This document shows positions 7,786 to 15,926 of a stretch of DNA of 36,751 bases, piece by piece. Numbering within the stretch: the first letter of the stretch is position 1; every line of letters begins with the position of its first letter. The notes beneath the pieces are model-generated. The model was not told the DNA's origin, did no database searches, and saw only the letters and a program-made list of their open reading frames with translations. Position numbers and translations under genes: made by a program. The stretch is from Sulfuritalea sp. (GTDB lineage Bacteria > Pseudomonadota > Gammaproteobacteria > Burkholderiales > Rhodocyclaceae), in assembly GCA_023229545.1 (NCBI GenBank), contig JALNZB010000034.1, positions 1 to 36,751 on the forward strand, given 5' to 3'.

Positions 7786-8958
7786 TTAGTGCAGATGCCG
7801 GGGCGCGGTTTCTGCGTGTTCTTCGGGTAGTTCCGCGTGTACCGGTTCGCCTTCTGGATTCGGATAGAGCGGGGCGCCGCAGTCGTCACAGAATTCCAGC
7901 GGAAAACGCTGGTCGAGCATCAGCACGCTGGTGACACCGGCTTCGCGCAGCGTCGCTTCGATCTGCGCTGGCGCTTCATTGTTTTCATCCTCGTGTTCCA
8001 GCAGCGGCCAGACTACCCCATGCACCACATCGCTGCTATCACGCAGGGTAAAGCCGATGCGGAATTCCTCAAGCTGGCGATCATGGAACGGAGCTACCAC
8101 CGCGCGTAGTTCGGCGGCCGACTGATTCAGCACGGTTTGCAGGAAGGCCACAGCGGCGCGCAGCGACCAGGGTCGCGAGGCACGGTCGGCGTCGCGCACA
8201 GCGGCATGGTAGGCCAGTACCGGCAGGAATTCCAGGGCGCAGGCGGGCAGCAGCGGACGCAGCGCATCTCCCCCTTGCAGTGCCCACTGACGAAAGGACT
8301 CCACCGGATCGCCGTCATCTTCCTGCCAGCGAAACAGCGCCGCACCTCGTGGAGCGGCGACGGCGCCGAGCAGGTAGCGAGTATCGGAAAGAAAACTCAT
8401 GGTTTCAGCGAGCTGTGTCGGGTCAATCTTCAGGTTGCGGCCATGGACAGCGGCCTTGGCCAGCTTTTCCGCCAATTGCGCGGTTTCGACGTAGTTTTGC
8501 GGCAACTGGTCGGGGCTGTACAGGACATCGGACAGGCCGAGTTTGGCGTCGGCGGCCAGCACATGCGCCTGCAGATGAACCCGCACGGCTTCCATTTGCG
8601 TCGTCGGAATGCTGCCTGACGGAATCTGGAAACGTGACCAAGCCAGTAGCGGCACGGCGATCATTACGACATCCAGGTCGCTGCCGCTCTCGGCGCGGCG
8701 TGTTTCTGCGCAGGATTCGACCATGTCGGCCAGCTCGTCATAGGCGCGCGAGCCGCCGTTATAGAGTTGATCAAGGACGGCGATCAGGGTTTCTTCCGCG
8801 TGGTCGGCCAGCAGGCGGTCTATGTGAGATGCAAGACGGGTTTCCCACCAGGCATCCTCGATCCGGTTCGATGACTGGCTGAGCCGGGTTGCCAGACGGG
8901 TGAGAAGCTCGGAATCTGGCGTCTGGCGGGCGCGGCGCGGAAGGCGGGTGCGTTTCAT
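7786..8958 (-). CDS. DUF2863 family protein
   Basis: The protein has 390 residues from the ATG at MKRTRLPRRARQTPDSE; a TTG eight codons upstream is an alternative, and neither has a clear ribosome binding site. It matches my memory of DUF2863, a cytoplasmic family confined mostly to betaproteobacteria: SNRIEDAWWE near the start, LDVVMIAVPLLAWSRFQIPSG in the first third, and a C-terminal FCDDCGAPLYPNPEGEPVH with a CxxC that could bind a metal or act in redox. No function is known. It is convergent with dadA across 63 bases and divergent from the phosphate transport pair. Confidence 0.85.
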   Translation of the reverse strand: MKRTRLPRRARQTPDSELLTRLATRLSQSSNRIEDAWWETRLASHIDRLLADHAEETLIAVLDQLYNGGSRAYDELADMVESCAETRRAESGSDLDVVMIAVPLLAWSRFQIPSGSIPTTQMEAVRVHLQAHVLAADAKLGLSDVLYSPDQLPQNYVETAQLAEKLAKAAVHGRNLKIDPTQLAETMSFLSDTRYLLGAVAAPRGAALFRWQEDDGDPVESFRQWALQGGDALRPLLPACALEFLPVLAYHAAVRDADRASRPWSLRAAVAFLQTVLNQSAAELRAVVAPFHDRQLEEFRIGFTLRDSSDVVHGVVWPLLEHEDENNEAPAQIEATLREAGVTSVLMLDQRFPLEFCDDCGAPLYPNPEGEPVHAELPEEHAETAPRHLH

Positions 8959-9046
8959 GGAGGGAGAAGGCCGAAAAAACAAACCGGCGGAAGCGGGGAG
9001 AGAGAATTCTACCAGTTGGTTCGAGGCGGGGTTGGCCGCGATAAGC

Positions 9047-9055
9047 TGATAAAAT
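9047..9055 (+). promoter_or_regulatory. Extended -10 promoter for the phoU-like/pit operon
   Basis: TG-A-TAAAAT is a good extended -10, 30 bases before the DUF47 gene start. No strong -35 is visible, which fits an extended -10 promoter. No clear Pho box (CTGTCAT-type direct repeat) was seen. Confidence 0.45.
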
Positions 9056-9085
9056 GCTCATGTTTTTTTCCAGCGGCGGTGCCCG

Positions 9086-9724
9086 ATGTTTTCCAAATTG
9101 ATGCCCAGAGAGGCCAAGTTTTTCGATTTGTTCAATGTTCATGCTGATTTGATCGTCAAGGGCGGCCGACAACTGGTGGCCTTGGTCGATGACCTGGGAA
9201 AAGGCCCCGATGTGCTGGCCCAGCACGTGCAGGCCATCGATGAGGTCGAGACGGCGGCCGACCGGATCACCCACGAAACCATTGCGCTGCTGCACACCTC
9301 GTTCAACACGCCGCTGGATCGCGACGAGATTCACCATCTGATCATGCGCATGGACGATATCCTCGACCTGATCCAGGATTTCGCCGAGGCGATGTATCTC
9401 TACGACATACGCCAGTTGACACCGGAAGCAAGGCAGCTCGCGGACATTGTCGCCTCCAGTTGCGAGCGGGTCCGATCCGCAGTGATCCTGCTCAACAAGA
9501 TGGACAATGCGCCGGCGATGCTCAAGCTGTGCCGCGAGATCGACCAGCTCGAGTCCGATGCCGACCGCGCCATGCGCACCGGCATCACCAAGCTGTTCCG
9601 CGAAGAGGCGGATGTGCGCCAGTTGATCAAGCTGAAGGGCATCTACGAGCTGCTGGAGTCGGTGACAGACCGTTGCGAGGACGTGGCCAACATCATCGAG
9701 GGCATCATCCTCGAGAACTCCTGA
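9086..9724 (+). CDS. DUF47/PhoU-like phosphate transport regulator
   Basis: The protein has 212 residues and starts MFSKLMPREAKFFDLFN, typical of the DUF47 family (TIGR00153), all-helical PhoU relatives. Conserved points are the E53-x3-D57-RITHE stretch, LDRDEIHHLIMRMDDILDLIQDFAEAM and TDRCEDVANIIEGIILENS near the end, whose acidic residues in PhoU-like folds bind metal ions. It lies nine bases before the pit gene, and this pair is common: the DUF47 protein is thought to modulate the low-affinity phosphate transporter. Direct evidence for the mechanism is weak in the family. Confidence 0.92.
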   Translation: MFSKLMPREAKFFDLFNVHADLIVKGGRQLVALVDDLGKGPDVLAQHVQAIDEVETAADRITHETIALLHTSFNTPLDRDEIHHLIMRMDDILDLIQDFAEAMYLYDIRQLTPEARQLADIVASSCERVRSAVILLNKMDNAPAMLKLCREIDQLESDADRAMRTGITKLFREEADVRQLIKLKGIYELLESVTDRCEDVANIIEGIILENS

Positions 9725-9733
9725 GCGACCGTC

Positions 9734-10741
9734 ATGCAAGCGGTCGAGATGAGTCTGACGGTGATCGTGGTGCTGGTGCTGCTGGCGCTGGTCTTCGATT
9801 TCATGAACGGCTTTCACGACGCGGCAAATTCCATCGCCACCATTGTTTCCACCGGCGTGTTGAAACCTCAACAAGCGGTGGTCTGGGCTGCCTTCTTCAA
9901 CGTCGTGGCCATTGCGGTATTCCAACTCAAGGTGGCCAGCACCATTGGCAAGGGCACGATTGATCCGGCGATCGTCGACCATTATGTGGTGTTCGGCGCC
10001 CTGATCGGCGCCATCGCCTGGAACATCATTACCTGGTACTACGGTATTCCGTCGAGTTCATCCCACGCCCTCATAGGCGGGCTGGCCGGCGCGGCGATGG
10101 CCAAGGCCGGAATCAACTCTCTGGCCTGGGCCGGCATCGGCAAGGTGGTTGCCTTCATCCTGATCGCGCCGCTGCTTGGCTTCATCCTCGGCGGCACGAT
10201 GATGGTGGCGGTGTCTTGGCTGTGCAACCGAAGTACACCACGCAAAGTGGACAAGAGTTTCCGCCGCTTGCAATTGGTGTCGGCGGCTTTCTACAGTGTC
10301 GGCCACGGCGGCAATGATGCGCAAAAAACCATTGGCATCATCTGGATGCTGCTGATCGCTGCCGGCATCTCGAAGTCCGGCGAATCGGTGCCGATATGGG
10401 TGGTGTTCTCCTGTTACACGGCCATGGGTCTGGGCACCATGTTCGGCGGCTGGCGTATCGTCAAGACCATGGGCCAGCGCATTACCAAGTTGCGCCCGGT
10501 GGGCGGCTTCTGCGCCGAGACCGGAGGCGCAATCACCTTGTTCATGGCCACCCTGTTGGGCATCCCCGTGTCCACCACGCATACGATCACTGGCGCCATC
10601 GTGGGTGTTGGCACCTCCAAGGGTCCCAGCAACGTGCGCTGGGGTGTCGCCGGCGGCATCGTCTGGGCCTGGGTCCTGACCATTCCGGCCAGCGCGCTGA
10701 TTGCGGCCATTGCCTGGTGGATCGGCCGATTGGTGCTGTGA
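9734..10741 (+). CDS. pitA: Low-affinity inorganic phosphate transporter PitA
   Basis: The protein has 335 residues and about ten membrane segments. Both copies of the Pit family signature are present: DFMNGFHDAANSIAT near the N terminus and SVGHGGNDAQKTIGI in the middle, with PSSSSHALIGGLAGAA and PVSTTHTITGAIVGVG as matching half-repeats. It imports metal-phosphate with protons across the inner membrane. The start is uncertain: ATG at 9734 or the in-frame ATG at 9749 (MSLTVIV); neither has a strong ribosome binding site. It is cotranscribed with the DUF47 gene. Confidence 0.93.
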   Translation: MQAVEMSLTVIVVLVLLALVFDFMNGFHDAANSIATIVSTGVLKPQQAVVWAAFFNVVAIAVFQLKVASTIGKGTIDPAIVDHYVVFGALIGAIAWNIITWYYGIPSSSSHALIGGLAGAAMAKAGINSLAWAGIGKVVAFILIAPLLGFILGGTMMVAVSWLCNRSTPRKVDKSFRRLQLVSAAFYSVGHGGNDAQKTIGIIWMLLIAAGISKSGESVPIWVVFSCYTAMGLGTMFGGWRIVKTMGQRITKLRPVGGFCAETGGAITLFMATLLGIPVSTTHTITGAIVGVGTSKGPSNVRWGVAGGIVWAWVLTIPASALIAAIAWWIGRLVL

Positions 10742-10755
10742 GTCTGCATCAGGTA

Positions 10756-10782
10756 CGGCGACGCCATCATTCGCCGTCGCCG
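10756..10782. repeat. Hairpin between pitA and the EamA gene
   Basis: An 8-bp perfect inverted repeat (CGGCGACG and CGTCGCCG) has an 11-base loop and sits 14 bases after the pitA stop. No T-run follows, so it is not a standard intrinsic terminator. It may stabilise the pitA mRNA end or pause polymerase. Confidence 0.4.
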
Positions 10783-10796
10783 AGCCTCGTTACCGC

Positions 10797-11681
10797 ATGA
10801 ATACCCGCGTTGTTCCCGGATCGGCGGCCTTCGGTTTGATGGTGCTGTTGTGTGCCGCCTGGGGTCTGCAACAGGTCGCGATCAAGGTTGCCAGTGTCGG
10901 TATCAGTCCCATCCTGCAAGCGGCCTTGCGTTCCGCCGGTGCCGCCGCGCTGGTATTCGCGTGGGCGCGTTGGCGCGGCATCGCCTTGTTTTCGAGCGAC
11001 AAGTCGCTACGACCAGGCTTGTTGGTGGGTCTTCTGTTCGGGCTCGAGTTCGTCTTCATCTTCGTTGGTGTTGATCGCACCACGGTGTCGCGCATGGTGG
11101 TGTTTCTCTATACCGCGCCCTGCTTTACGGTGCTTGGTCTGCACTTCGTTGTGCCCGGCGAACGCATGGGATTGCGGCAGTGGATCGGTGTGCTGCTGGC
11201 CTTCGTCGGGTTGGTGACGGCTTTCATCGACGAGGCGGCGGGTGGAAGTATTATGGGCGACATCTTCGGTGTGCTGGCCGCGCTGTTGTGGGCGACGACG
11301 ACGGTGCTGATCCGCGCCACCGCACTGGCAAGAGTGACGGCGACCAAAGTGCTGCTGTATCAGCTCGTGGTTTCGGCCGTGGTGATGTTTCCGCTCTCCT
11401 GGCTGGTCGGCGAGCGCGGCATTGGCGTCCTGTCGGCGCCGACTCTCTGGGCCATGGCCTATCAGATCGTGATCGTGGCCTTCATCAGCTATCTGGCATG
11501 GTTCTGGCTGCTGACGCGCTATCTGGCGGGTCGGCTGTTGGTGTTCTCGTTTCTGACGCCCCTGTTTGGGGTGCTGTTCGGCATGCTGCTGATGAATGAC
11601 CGTCCCAGCCTGCACTTCTTTGTCGCTGCCGCCATGGTGGTAAGCGGCATCGTGCTGGTCAATCTGCGGGCGCGCAATTGA
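10797..11681 (+). CDS. EamA/DMT superfamily transporter
   Basis: The protein has 294 residues from the ATG at MNTRVVPGSAAFG; an open frame reaches farther upstream but that part is hydrophilic and overlaps pitA. About ten hydrophobic helices fall in two EamA repeats, each opening in the usual way (LLCAAWGLQQVAIKVA near the start; GDIFGVLAALLWATTTVLIR in the middle) and ending in FVFIFVGVDRTTVSRM and LTPLFGVLFGMLLMND. DMT transporters move metabolites, often exporting amino acids or nucleotides; the substrate cannot be read from sequence. It lies 37 bases upstream of the SenB-like gene, so transport linked to selenium metabolism is possible but unproven. Confidence 0.88.
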   Translation: MNTRVVPGSAAFGLMVLLCAAWGLQQVAIKVASVGISPILQAALRSAGAAALVFAWARWRGIALFSSDKSLRPGLLVGLLFGLEFVFIFVGVDRTTVSRMVVFLYTAPCFTVLGLHFVVPGERMGLRQWIGVLLAFVGLVTAFIDEAAGGSIMGDIFGVLAALLWATTTVLIRATALARVTATKVLLYQLVVSAVVMFPLSWLVGERGIGVLSAPTLWAMAYQIVIVAFISYLAWFWLLTRYLAGRLLVFSFLTPLFGVLFGMLLMNDRPSLHFFVAAAMVVSGIVLVNLRARN

Positions 11682-11718
11682 ACCTCCTACAGGTGCGTAC
11701 CCTGCGAAAACCGACAAG

Positions 11719-12678
11719 ATGCGATCTGTTCCCTCTATTGCCATAATCAGTCCGGCACTGGCCGGCGCCAATAACGGCAACTGGCATACGGCGAAGCGCT
11801 GGGCGCGATGTCTCGCTCCTCATGCGCGGGTTCGCATCGAGCGCGACTGGAGCGGTGCGGATGACGATCTGATGATCGCCCTGCATGCACGTCGCTCAGC
11901 CGCCCAGATTGCCTCCTTCGCCGCACGTTATCCGCAGCGTCCGGTGGCGCTGGTTCTGACCGGCACCGACGTTTATCGTGACATCCATGCCGATGCGCAG
12001 GCGCAGCGCTCGCTGGCGCTGGCCAGCCGCCTGATAGTGTTGCAGACCGAGGCGCTGCGCGAGTTGTCGCCAGCGCAGGCCGCCAAGGCCATGGTGATCC
12101 ACCAGTCGGCGCGGTCGCTGACGCCGGGCCGGCGCAGCCGACGTACCTTTGATCTGGCGCTGGTGGGGCATCAGCGCCCCGAAAAGGATCCGCTCACCGC
12201 CGTGCGTGCGCTGCTGCGCCTGCCGCCCGATCTTTCGGTGCGCCTGTTCCATATCGGCGGAGTACTCGATGCCGGTCTGGCGCGCCGGGTCGCTGCGCTG
12301 GGTGCCCGGGACATCCGTTACCAATGGCTTGGCGCCTTGTCGCAGGCGGTAACACGCCAGCGCATCAAGCGTTGTCACCTGCTGCTGTTGCCCTCGTTGA
12401 TGGAAGGCGGCGCCAATGTGCTGATCGAGGCCGTGACCAGCGGTGTGCCGGTACTCGGCAGCGATATTCCTGGCAATCGGGGGATGTTGGGCGCGGACTA
12501 TCCCGGCTGGTTTCCTGTCGGCGATGCAGAGCGCTTGGCGGAGCTGATTTCGACTGCGGTGCGCGATCCGCGCTACTACGCGCTGCTGTCCAGACGCTGC
12601 GCCGAGCGGGTATCCTTGTTCTCTCCGGCAAGCGAATGCGCTGCCGTTTGCAGTCTTCTTGAAATGACAAGGCAATGA
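11719..12678 (+). CDS. senB: Selenosugar synthase SenB (TIGR04348-type glycosyltransferase)
   Basis: The protein has 319 residues with a GT4-like fold. Blocks that mark the TIGR04348/SenB group are SPALAGANNGNWHTAKRW (11-28), TGTDVYRDI (81-89), VGHQRPEKDP (149-158), MEGGANVLIEAV (228-239) and GNRGMLGADYPGWF (252-265). In published work SenB joins selenium from selenophosphate to a UDP-sugar to make a selenosugar, which SenA then couples to hercynine to give selenoneine. The next gene, four bases after the stop, is the selenophosphate synthase gene, the expected donor of selenium. No SenA (EgtB-like) gene is in the window. The family call rests on motif memory; the linkage to selD supports it strongly. 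Confidence 0.82.
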   Translation: MRSVPSIAIISPALAGANNGNWHTAKRWARCLAPHARVRIERDWSGADDDLMIALHARRSAAQIASFAARYPQRPVALVLTGTDVYRDIHADAQAQRSLALASRLIVLQTEALRELSPAQAAKAMVIHQSARSLTPGRRSRRTFDLALVGHQRPEKDPLTAVRALLRLPPDLSVRLFHIGGVLDAGLARRVAALGARDIRYQWLGALSQAVTRQRIKRCHLLLLPSLMEGGANVLIEAVTSGVPVLGSDIPGNRGMLGADYPGWFPVGDAERLAELISTAVRDPRYYALLSRRCAERVSLFSPASECAAVCSLLEMTRQ

Positions 12679-12682
12679 TGCG

Positions 12683-13747
12683 ATGAATTCCACGAAACTT
12701 TCCGGCAACCCGGTTCGACTCACTTCATTCAGTCACGGCGGCGGCTGCGGCTGCAAGGTTGCACCCGGCGTGCTGTCCGAGATTCTGCGCGGAGTGCAAA
12801 ATTTTCCCGTGCCGAAAGAACTCATGGTCGGCATTGAAACGGCTGACGACGCTGCGGTGTACCGTCTCAACGACGAGCAGGCGCTGATCGCCACCACGGA
12901 CTTCTTCATGCCCATCGTCGATGATCCCTACGACTTCGGCCGGATCGCCGCCACCAATGCGATCAGCGATGTGTACGCCATGGGCGGCACGCCGATCATG
13001 GCGCTGGCCCTGGTCGGCATGCCGCTCGACAAGTTGCCGCTGGAGGTCATCGGCAAGATACTGGAAGGTGGCGAAAGTGTCTGCGCCGCAGCCGGCATAC
13101 CGATTGCCGGCGGTCACACCATTGATTCGGTGGAGCCGATTTATGGTCTGGTGGTGATGGGCCTGGTGCATCCCGATCGGGTAAAGACCAACGCCGACGC
13201 GCAGTCCGGCGATGTGCTGATTCTGGGCAAGCCACTGGGAGTCGGCGTGTTGTCGGCGGCACTGAAGAAGGGGGCGCTGGACGCCGCCGGCTATGACGTG
13301 ATGATCGCCAGCACGACCCGGCTCAATACGCCGGGCAGGCGCCTCGCACATCTTGGCGGCGTTCATGCCATGACCGATATCACCGGCTTCGGCCTGTTGG
13401 GCCATCTGCTGGAAGTGTGTCGCGGCGCGAAGCTGTCGGCCTATCTCGGCATGAGCCAGATTCCATTGCTGGCCGACGTGGAACGCCTGGCCACGGTCGG
13501 TTACATAACCGGAGCCTCGGCGCGCAACTGGACGGCCTACGGTGAGGATGTTGCGCTTGAGGCGGCGATCAGCTCCATGCAGCGCGCCTTGTTGACCGAT
13601 CCGCAAACCAGCGGCGGCCTGCTGGTCGCCTGCGAGCCAGCGGCAGTCGATCAAGTGCTGGAAGCGTTTCGCGCGGAAGGCTTCGCGCAGGCCGCCGTGA
13701 TCGGGCACCTGGAGGCGGGGCCGGCTCGGGTGAATGTGGGCGTCTGA
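12683..13747 (+). CDS. selD: Selenide, water dikinase (selenophosphate synthase) SelD
   Basis: The protein has 354 residues. The glycine-rich N terminus SHGGGCGCK holds the catalytic Cys22 and Lys25 (C17 and K20 in E. coli); the codon is TGC, so this is a Cys and not a selenocysteine enzyme. Further family marks are TTDFFMPIVDDPYDFGRIAA, AISDVYAMGGTPIMAL and MTDITGFGLLGHL. It makes selenophosphate from selenide and ATP for selenocysteine, selenouridine and selenosugar synthesis. The four-base gap to senB suggests that it serves as SenC here; whether it also serves selA or mnmH elsewhere cannot be told. It is convergent with the methyltransferase gene across 26 bases. Confidence 0.93.
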   Translation: MNSTKLSGNPVRLTSFSHGGGCGCKVAPGVLSEILRGVQNFPVPKELMVGIETADDAAVYRLNDEQALIATTDFFMPIVDDPYDFGRIAATNAISDVYAMGGTPIMALALVGMPLDKLPLEVIGKILEGGESVCAAAGIPIAGGHTIDSVEPIYGLVVMGLVHPDRVKTNADAQSGDVLILGKPLGVGVLSAALKKGALDAAGYDVMIASTTRLNTPGRRLAHLGGVHAMTDITGFGLLGHLLEVCRGAKLSAYLGMSQIPLLADVERLATVGYITGASARNWTAYGEDVALEAAISSMQRALLTDPQTSGGLLVACEPAAVDQVLEAFRAEGFAQAAVIGHLEAGPARVNVGV

Positions 13748-13773
13748 GAGCTGTTCCGCTCGCGGACGGCGGG

Positions 13774-14484
13774 TCAGTCGGCCAGCAGCAGAAACACGGT
13801 GGGGCGCTTGTCCAGATTCGGTGGCGAGGCCGTTTTCCATTCCACCGCGCGATGCGTGGCGATTTGTTCGCTTGGCAGAGTCAGGTCGGTCGCCAGACAC
13901 AGACGCGTTGTTGCCCGGCAGGTCAGTAGCAGTGCGTTGAACAGCGCGAGGTTGCGGTAGGGCGTTTCGATGAATATCTGCGTTTGCGTGAGGCGGGCGG
14001 ATTCCTGTTCCAGTTCCACGATGCGGCGGCTGCGCTCGGGTTCGCGCGCCGGCAGATAGCCGTGAAAGGCGAAGCGCTGCCCGTCCAGCCCCGAAGCCAT
14101 CAGCGCCAGCAGGATCGACGACGGGCCGACCAGCGGCTTGACGACCAGGCCCAGTTCATGGGCGCGGCGAACCAACAATGCGCCGGGATCGGCCACCGCC
14201 GGGCAGCCGGCTTCGGACATCAGGCCCAAATCATGGCCGTTACGCAGCGGCGCCAGCAACCGCTCGATATCAGCGGCGCTGGGTATCTCGGGCAACTGCT
14301 CGATGGCCAGTTCGCGCAGGGGCTGGGGATGGCCGATCCGCTTGAGTTCGGCGCGCGCGGTCTTGGCGTTTTCGGCGACAAAATGGGTCAGCCGGCAGGC
14401 GGCTTCTCGGCTGGCCGCTGGCAAATAGTCTTGCCATGGCGCATCGCCAAGGGCGACAGGCAGCAGCCAGAGTGCGCCGGACAT
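13774..14484 (-). CDS. RsmI-like SAM-dependent methyltransferase
   Basis: The protein has 236 residues and a tetrapyrrole-methylase-type fold. Features are the N-terminal GALWLLPVALGD strand, HFVAENAKTARAELKRIG, the signature GLMSEAGCPAVADPG, and GPSSILLALMASGL, as in RsmI (16S rRNA 2'-O-methyltransferase for C1402). It is shorter than standard RsmI (about 280 residues) and lacks its C-terminal part. It therefore belongs to the smaller RsmI-like group often found beside yceF in betaproteobacteria, whose substrate I do not know. It lies 32 bases after yceF on the same strand. Confidence 0.82.
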   Translation of the reverse strand: MSGALWLLPVALGDAPWQDYLPAASREAACRLTHFVAENAKTARAELKRIGHPQPLRELAIEQLPEIPSAADIERLLAPLRNGHDLGLMSEAGCPAVADPGALLVRRAHELGLVVKPLVGPSSILLALMASGLDGQRFAFHGYLPAREPERSRRIVELEQESARLTQTQIFIETPYRNLALFNALLLTCRATTRLCLATDLTLPSEQIATHRAVEWKTASPPNLDKRPTVFLLLAD

Positions 14485-14516
14485 CGGATGTCAGGACGCG
14501 CCGGTCACGGCAACCG

Positions 14517-15098
14517 TCATGGCAACTTCACGCCTTCGGCGCGCAGCATGTCGCACAGCGCGATCAGCGGCAGGCCCACCAGCGCGTTGGGATCGTCGCC
14601 GCGCAGATAGGAGAGCAGGGAAATGCCGAGGCCTTCGGACTTGGCGCTGCCGGCGCAGTTGAGGGCGTCTTCCTTGTCCAGATAGGCTTCGATTTCGCTA
14701 TCGGTGAGATCGCGGAAGCCGACATGCGTATCGACGCAACTCACTTGTGCCCGGCCGGTGGCGCTGTTGAGCAGACACAGCCCGGTATGGAAGACCACTT
14801 CTTTTCCGCGCATCAAGCGCAACTGGGTGATGGCATTCTCGCGCTTCTCCGGTTTGCCGAAGCGTTGATTGCCCTGGGCGGCTACTTGGTCCGAGCCGAT
14901 AATCAGCGCGTCGGGATAGCGCTGAACCACGGCGCGGGCCTTGGCTTCCGCGAGCCGCAGTGCGGTGGCTGCGGGCGCCTCGCCCGCCAGCGCCACCTCG
15001 TCAGTTTCCGGCGCGACGGTTTCAAAAGGGATCTGCAGGCGAGCCAGAAGTTCGCGGCGGAAGGGCGAGGTTGAGGCAAGAACGACGAGGCGGGCCAT
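14517..15098 (-). CDS. yceF: Maf family nucleotide pyrophosphatase YceF
   Basis: The protein has 193 residues from MARLVVLASTSPFRRELL, the standard Maf opening. It has IIGSDQVA with the catalytic Asp70, the HTGLCLLNSATG strand, and AGSAKSEGLGISLL plus DPNALVGLPLIALCDMLR, which match YceF (7-methyl-GTP pyrophosphatase) more closely than YhdE (dTTP/UTP). These house-cleaning enzymes hydrolyse modified nucleotides. A longer frame upstream is ignored because the Maf motif begins at this ATG. It is divergent from yceD. Confidence 0.92.
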   Translation of the reverse strand: MARLVVLASTSPFRRELLARLQIPFETVAPETDEVALAGEAPAATALRLAEAKARAVVQRYPDALIIGSDQVAAQGNQRFGKPEKRENAITQLRLMRGKEVVFHTGLCLLNSATGRAQVSCVDTHVGFRDLTDSEIEAYLDKEDALNCAGSAKSEGLGISLLSYLRGDDPNALVGLPLIALCDMLRAEGVKLP

Positions 15099-15168
15099 TG
15101 TTTGAGACTTGAAAAGAGAGGGGTCGGCATGATAACATTCACTGTTTGTGTCGCGCGAGTGCCAGTCC

Positions 15169-15678
15169 GTGTCTGATTCAGTTGCCGGAACAGTTCTCGA
15201 CTGTCTTGAGTTTGCGCGCAACGGCGGTGTGCTGGAGCGTAGCGTTGGCCTGGATGAATTGCCGCGACTGGCGGATCTGCTGGCCACCACGGCAGGTTTC
15301 CTGTCGGTTCGGCTCGAAGGATGGCGGGACGATCAAGGCAAGTCGTGGTTGCAACTGGACATAACGGGTGAGCCGGTGCTGTGTTGCCAGCGTTGCCTTG
15401 ACGGAGTGAAGTTCCCGCTGGCGATCAGGAGCCGGTTGCAGTTGATGGCACCAGGCGAGGATTGGCCGGACGACGATCTGGTTGATGACAGCGCGGATGC
15501 CATCGACGCCGGGAGCGCGATGGCCGTGTTGTCGCTGATTGAGGATGAAGTGTTGCTGGCGCTGCCCATCGCGCCGACACACGAGCAGTGTGAATCGCCG
15601 CTGGCGAATGCAGGTAGGCATGACTCGTCGCCGTTTGCGGCACTGGTCGCTTTGAAGAAAGATCGAAACAAGGAGTAG
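15169..15678 (+). CDS. yceD: YceD (DUF177), 23S rRNA accumulation protein
   Basis: The protein has 169 residues from the GTG start (VSDSVAGTVLDCLEFARNG). An upstream GTG at 15148 is an alternative; neither has a strong ribosome binding site, and I prefer this one because homologues begin close to it. DUF177 marks are LEFARNGGVLER, the CCQRCLDGV cysteine cluster, and the acidic middle followed by LSLIEDEVLLALPIAPTH. YceD is linked to 23S rRNA levels and large-subunit assembly. It sits four bases before rpmF, as in most proteobacteria. Confidence 0.88.
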   Translation: MSDSVAGTVLDCLEFARNGGVLERSVGLDELPRLADLLATTAGFLSVRLEGWRDDQGKSWLQLDITGEPVLCCQRCLDGVKFPLAIRSRLQLMAPGEDWPDDDLVDDSADAIDAGSAMAVLSLIEDEVLLALPIAPTHEQCESPLANAGRHDSSPFAALVALKKDRNKE

Positions 15679-15682
15679 CGAA

Positions 15683-15862
15683 ATGGCAGTGCAACAGAAC
15701 AAGAAATCCCCGTCCAAGCGCGGCATGCGTCGTGCGCACGACTTTCTGACCAACCCGCCGCTGGCCGTCGAGCCGACCACGGGCGAGGTTCACCTGCGCC
15801 ACCATATCTCGCCGTCCGGCGTGTATCGCGGCAAGAAGGTCGTCAAGGCCAAGGGCGAGTAA
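15683..15862 (+). CDS. rpmF: 50S ribosomal protein L32
   Basis: The protein has 59 residues: MAVQQNKKSPSKRGMRRAHD at the start, then FLTNPPLAVEP, and HHISPSGVYRGKKVV near the end, a standard L32 of the zinc-free type. AGGAG eight bases before the ATG is a strong ribosome binding site. It lies between yceD and plsX, and an intrinsic terminator follows 12 bases after the stop. This links ribosome and lipid synthesis genes in one cluster. Confidence 0.97.
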   Translation: MAVQQNKKSPSKRGMRRAHDFLTNPPLAVEPTTGEVHLRHHISPSGVYRGKKVVKAKGE

Positions 15863-15874
15863 TTCACTTTGTCG

Positions 15875-15911
15875 AAACGGCCGGATGCGTGCTGCGCATC
15901 CGGCCGTTTTT
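15875..15911 (+). terminator. Intrinsic terminator after rpmF
   Basis: A perfect 15-bp stem (AAACGGCCGGATGCG with CGCATCCGGCCGTTT) and 5-base loop end in TTTTT. It lies between rpmF and plsX, so plsX and the fab genes probably need read-through or their own promoter. The plsX start is only 15 bases beyond it. Confidence 0.9.
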
Positions 15912-15926
15912 GCATAAAGAGCCCAG

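Noticed and set aside
8771..9982. Minus-strand open frame of 403 codons across the phoU-like gene
   Set aside because: It is antisense to a clear DUF47 gene and the pit start, is rich in His/Gln/Asp in the manner of a GC-rich shadow frame, and has no recognisable family.
12725..13900. Minus-strand open frame of 391 codons across selD
   Set aside because: It is antisense to selD, which has all its catalytic motifs; the shadow shows no protein family features.
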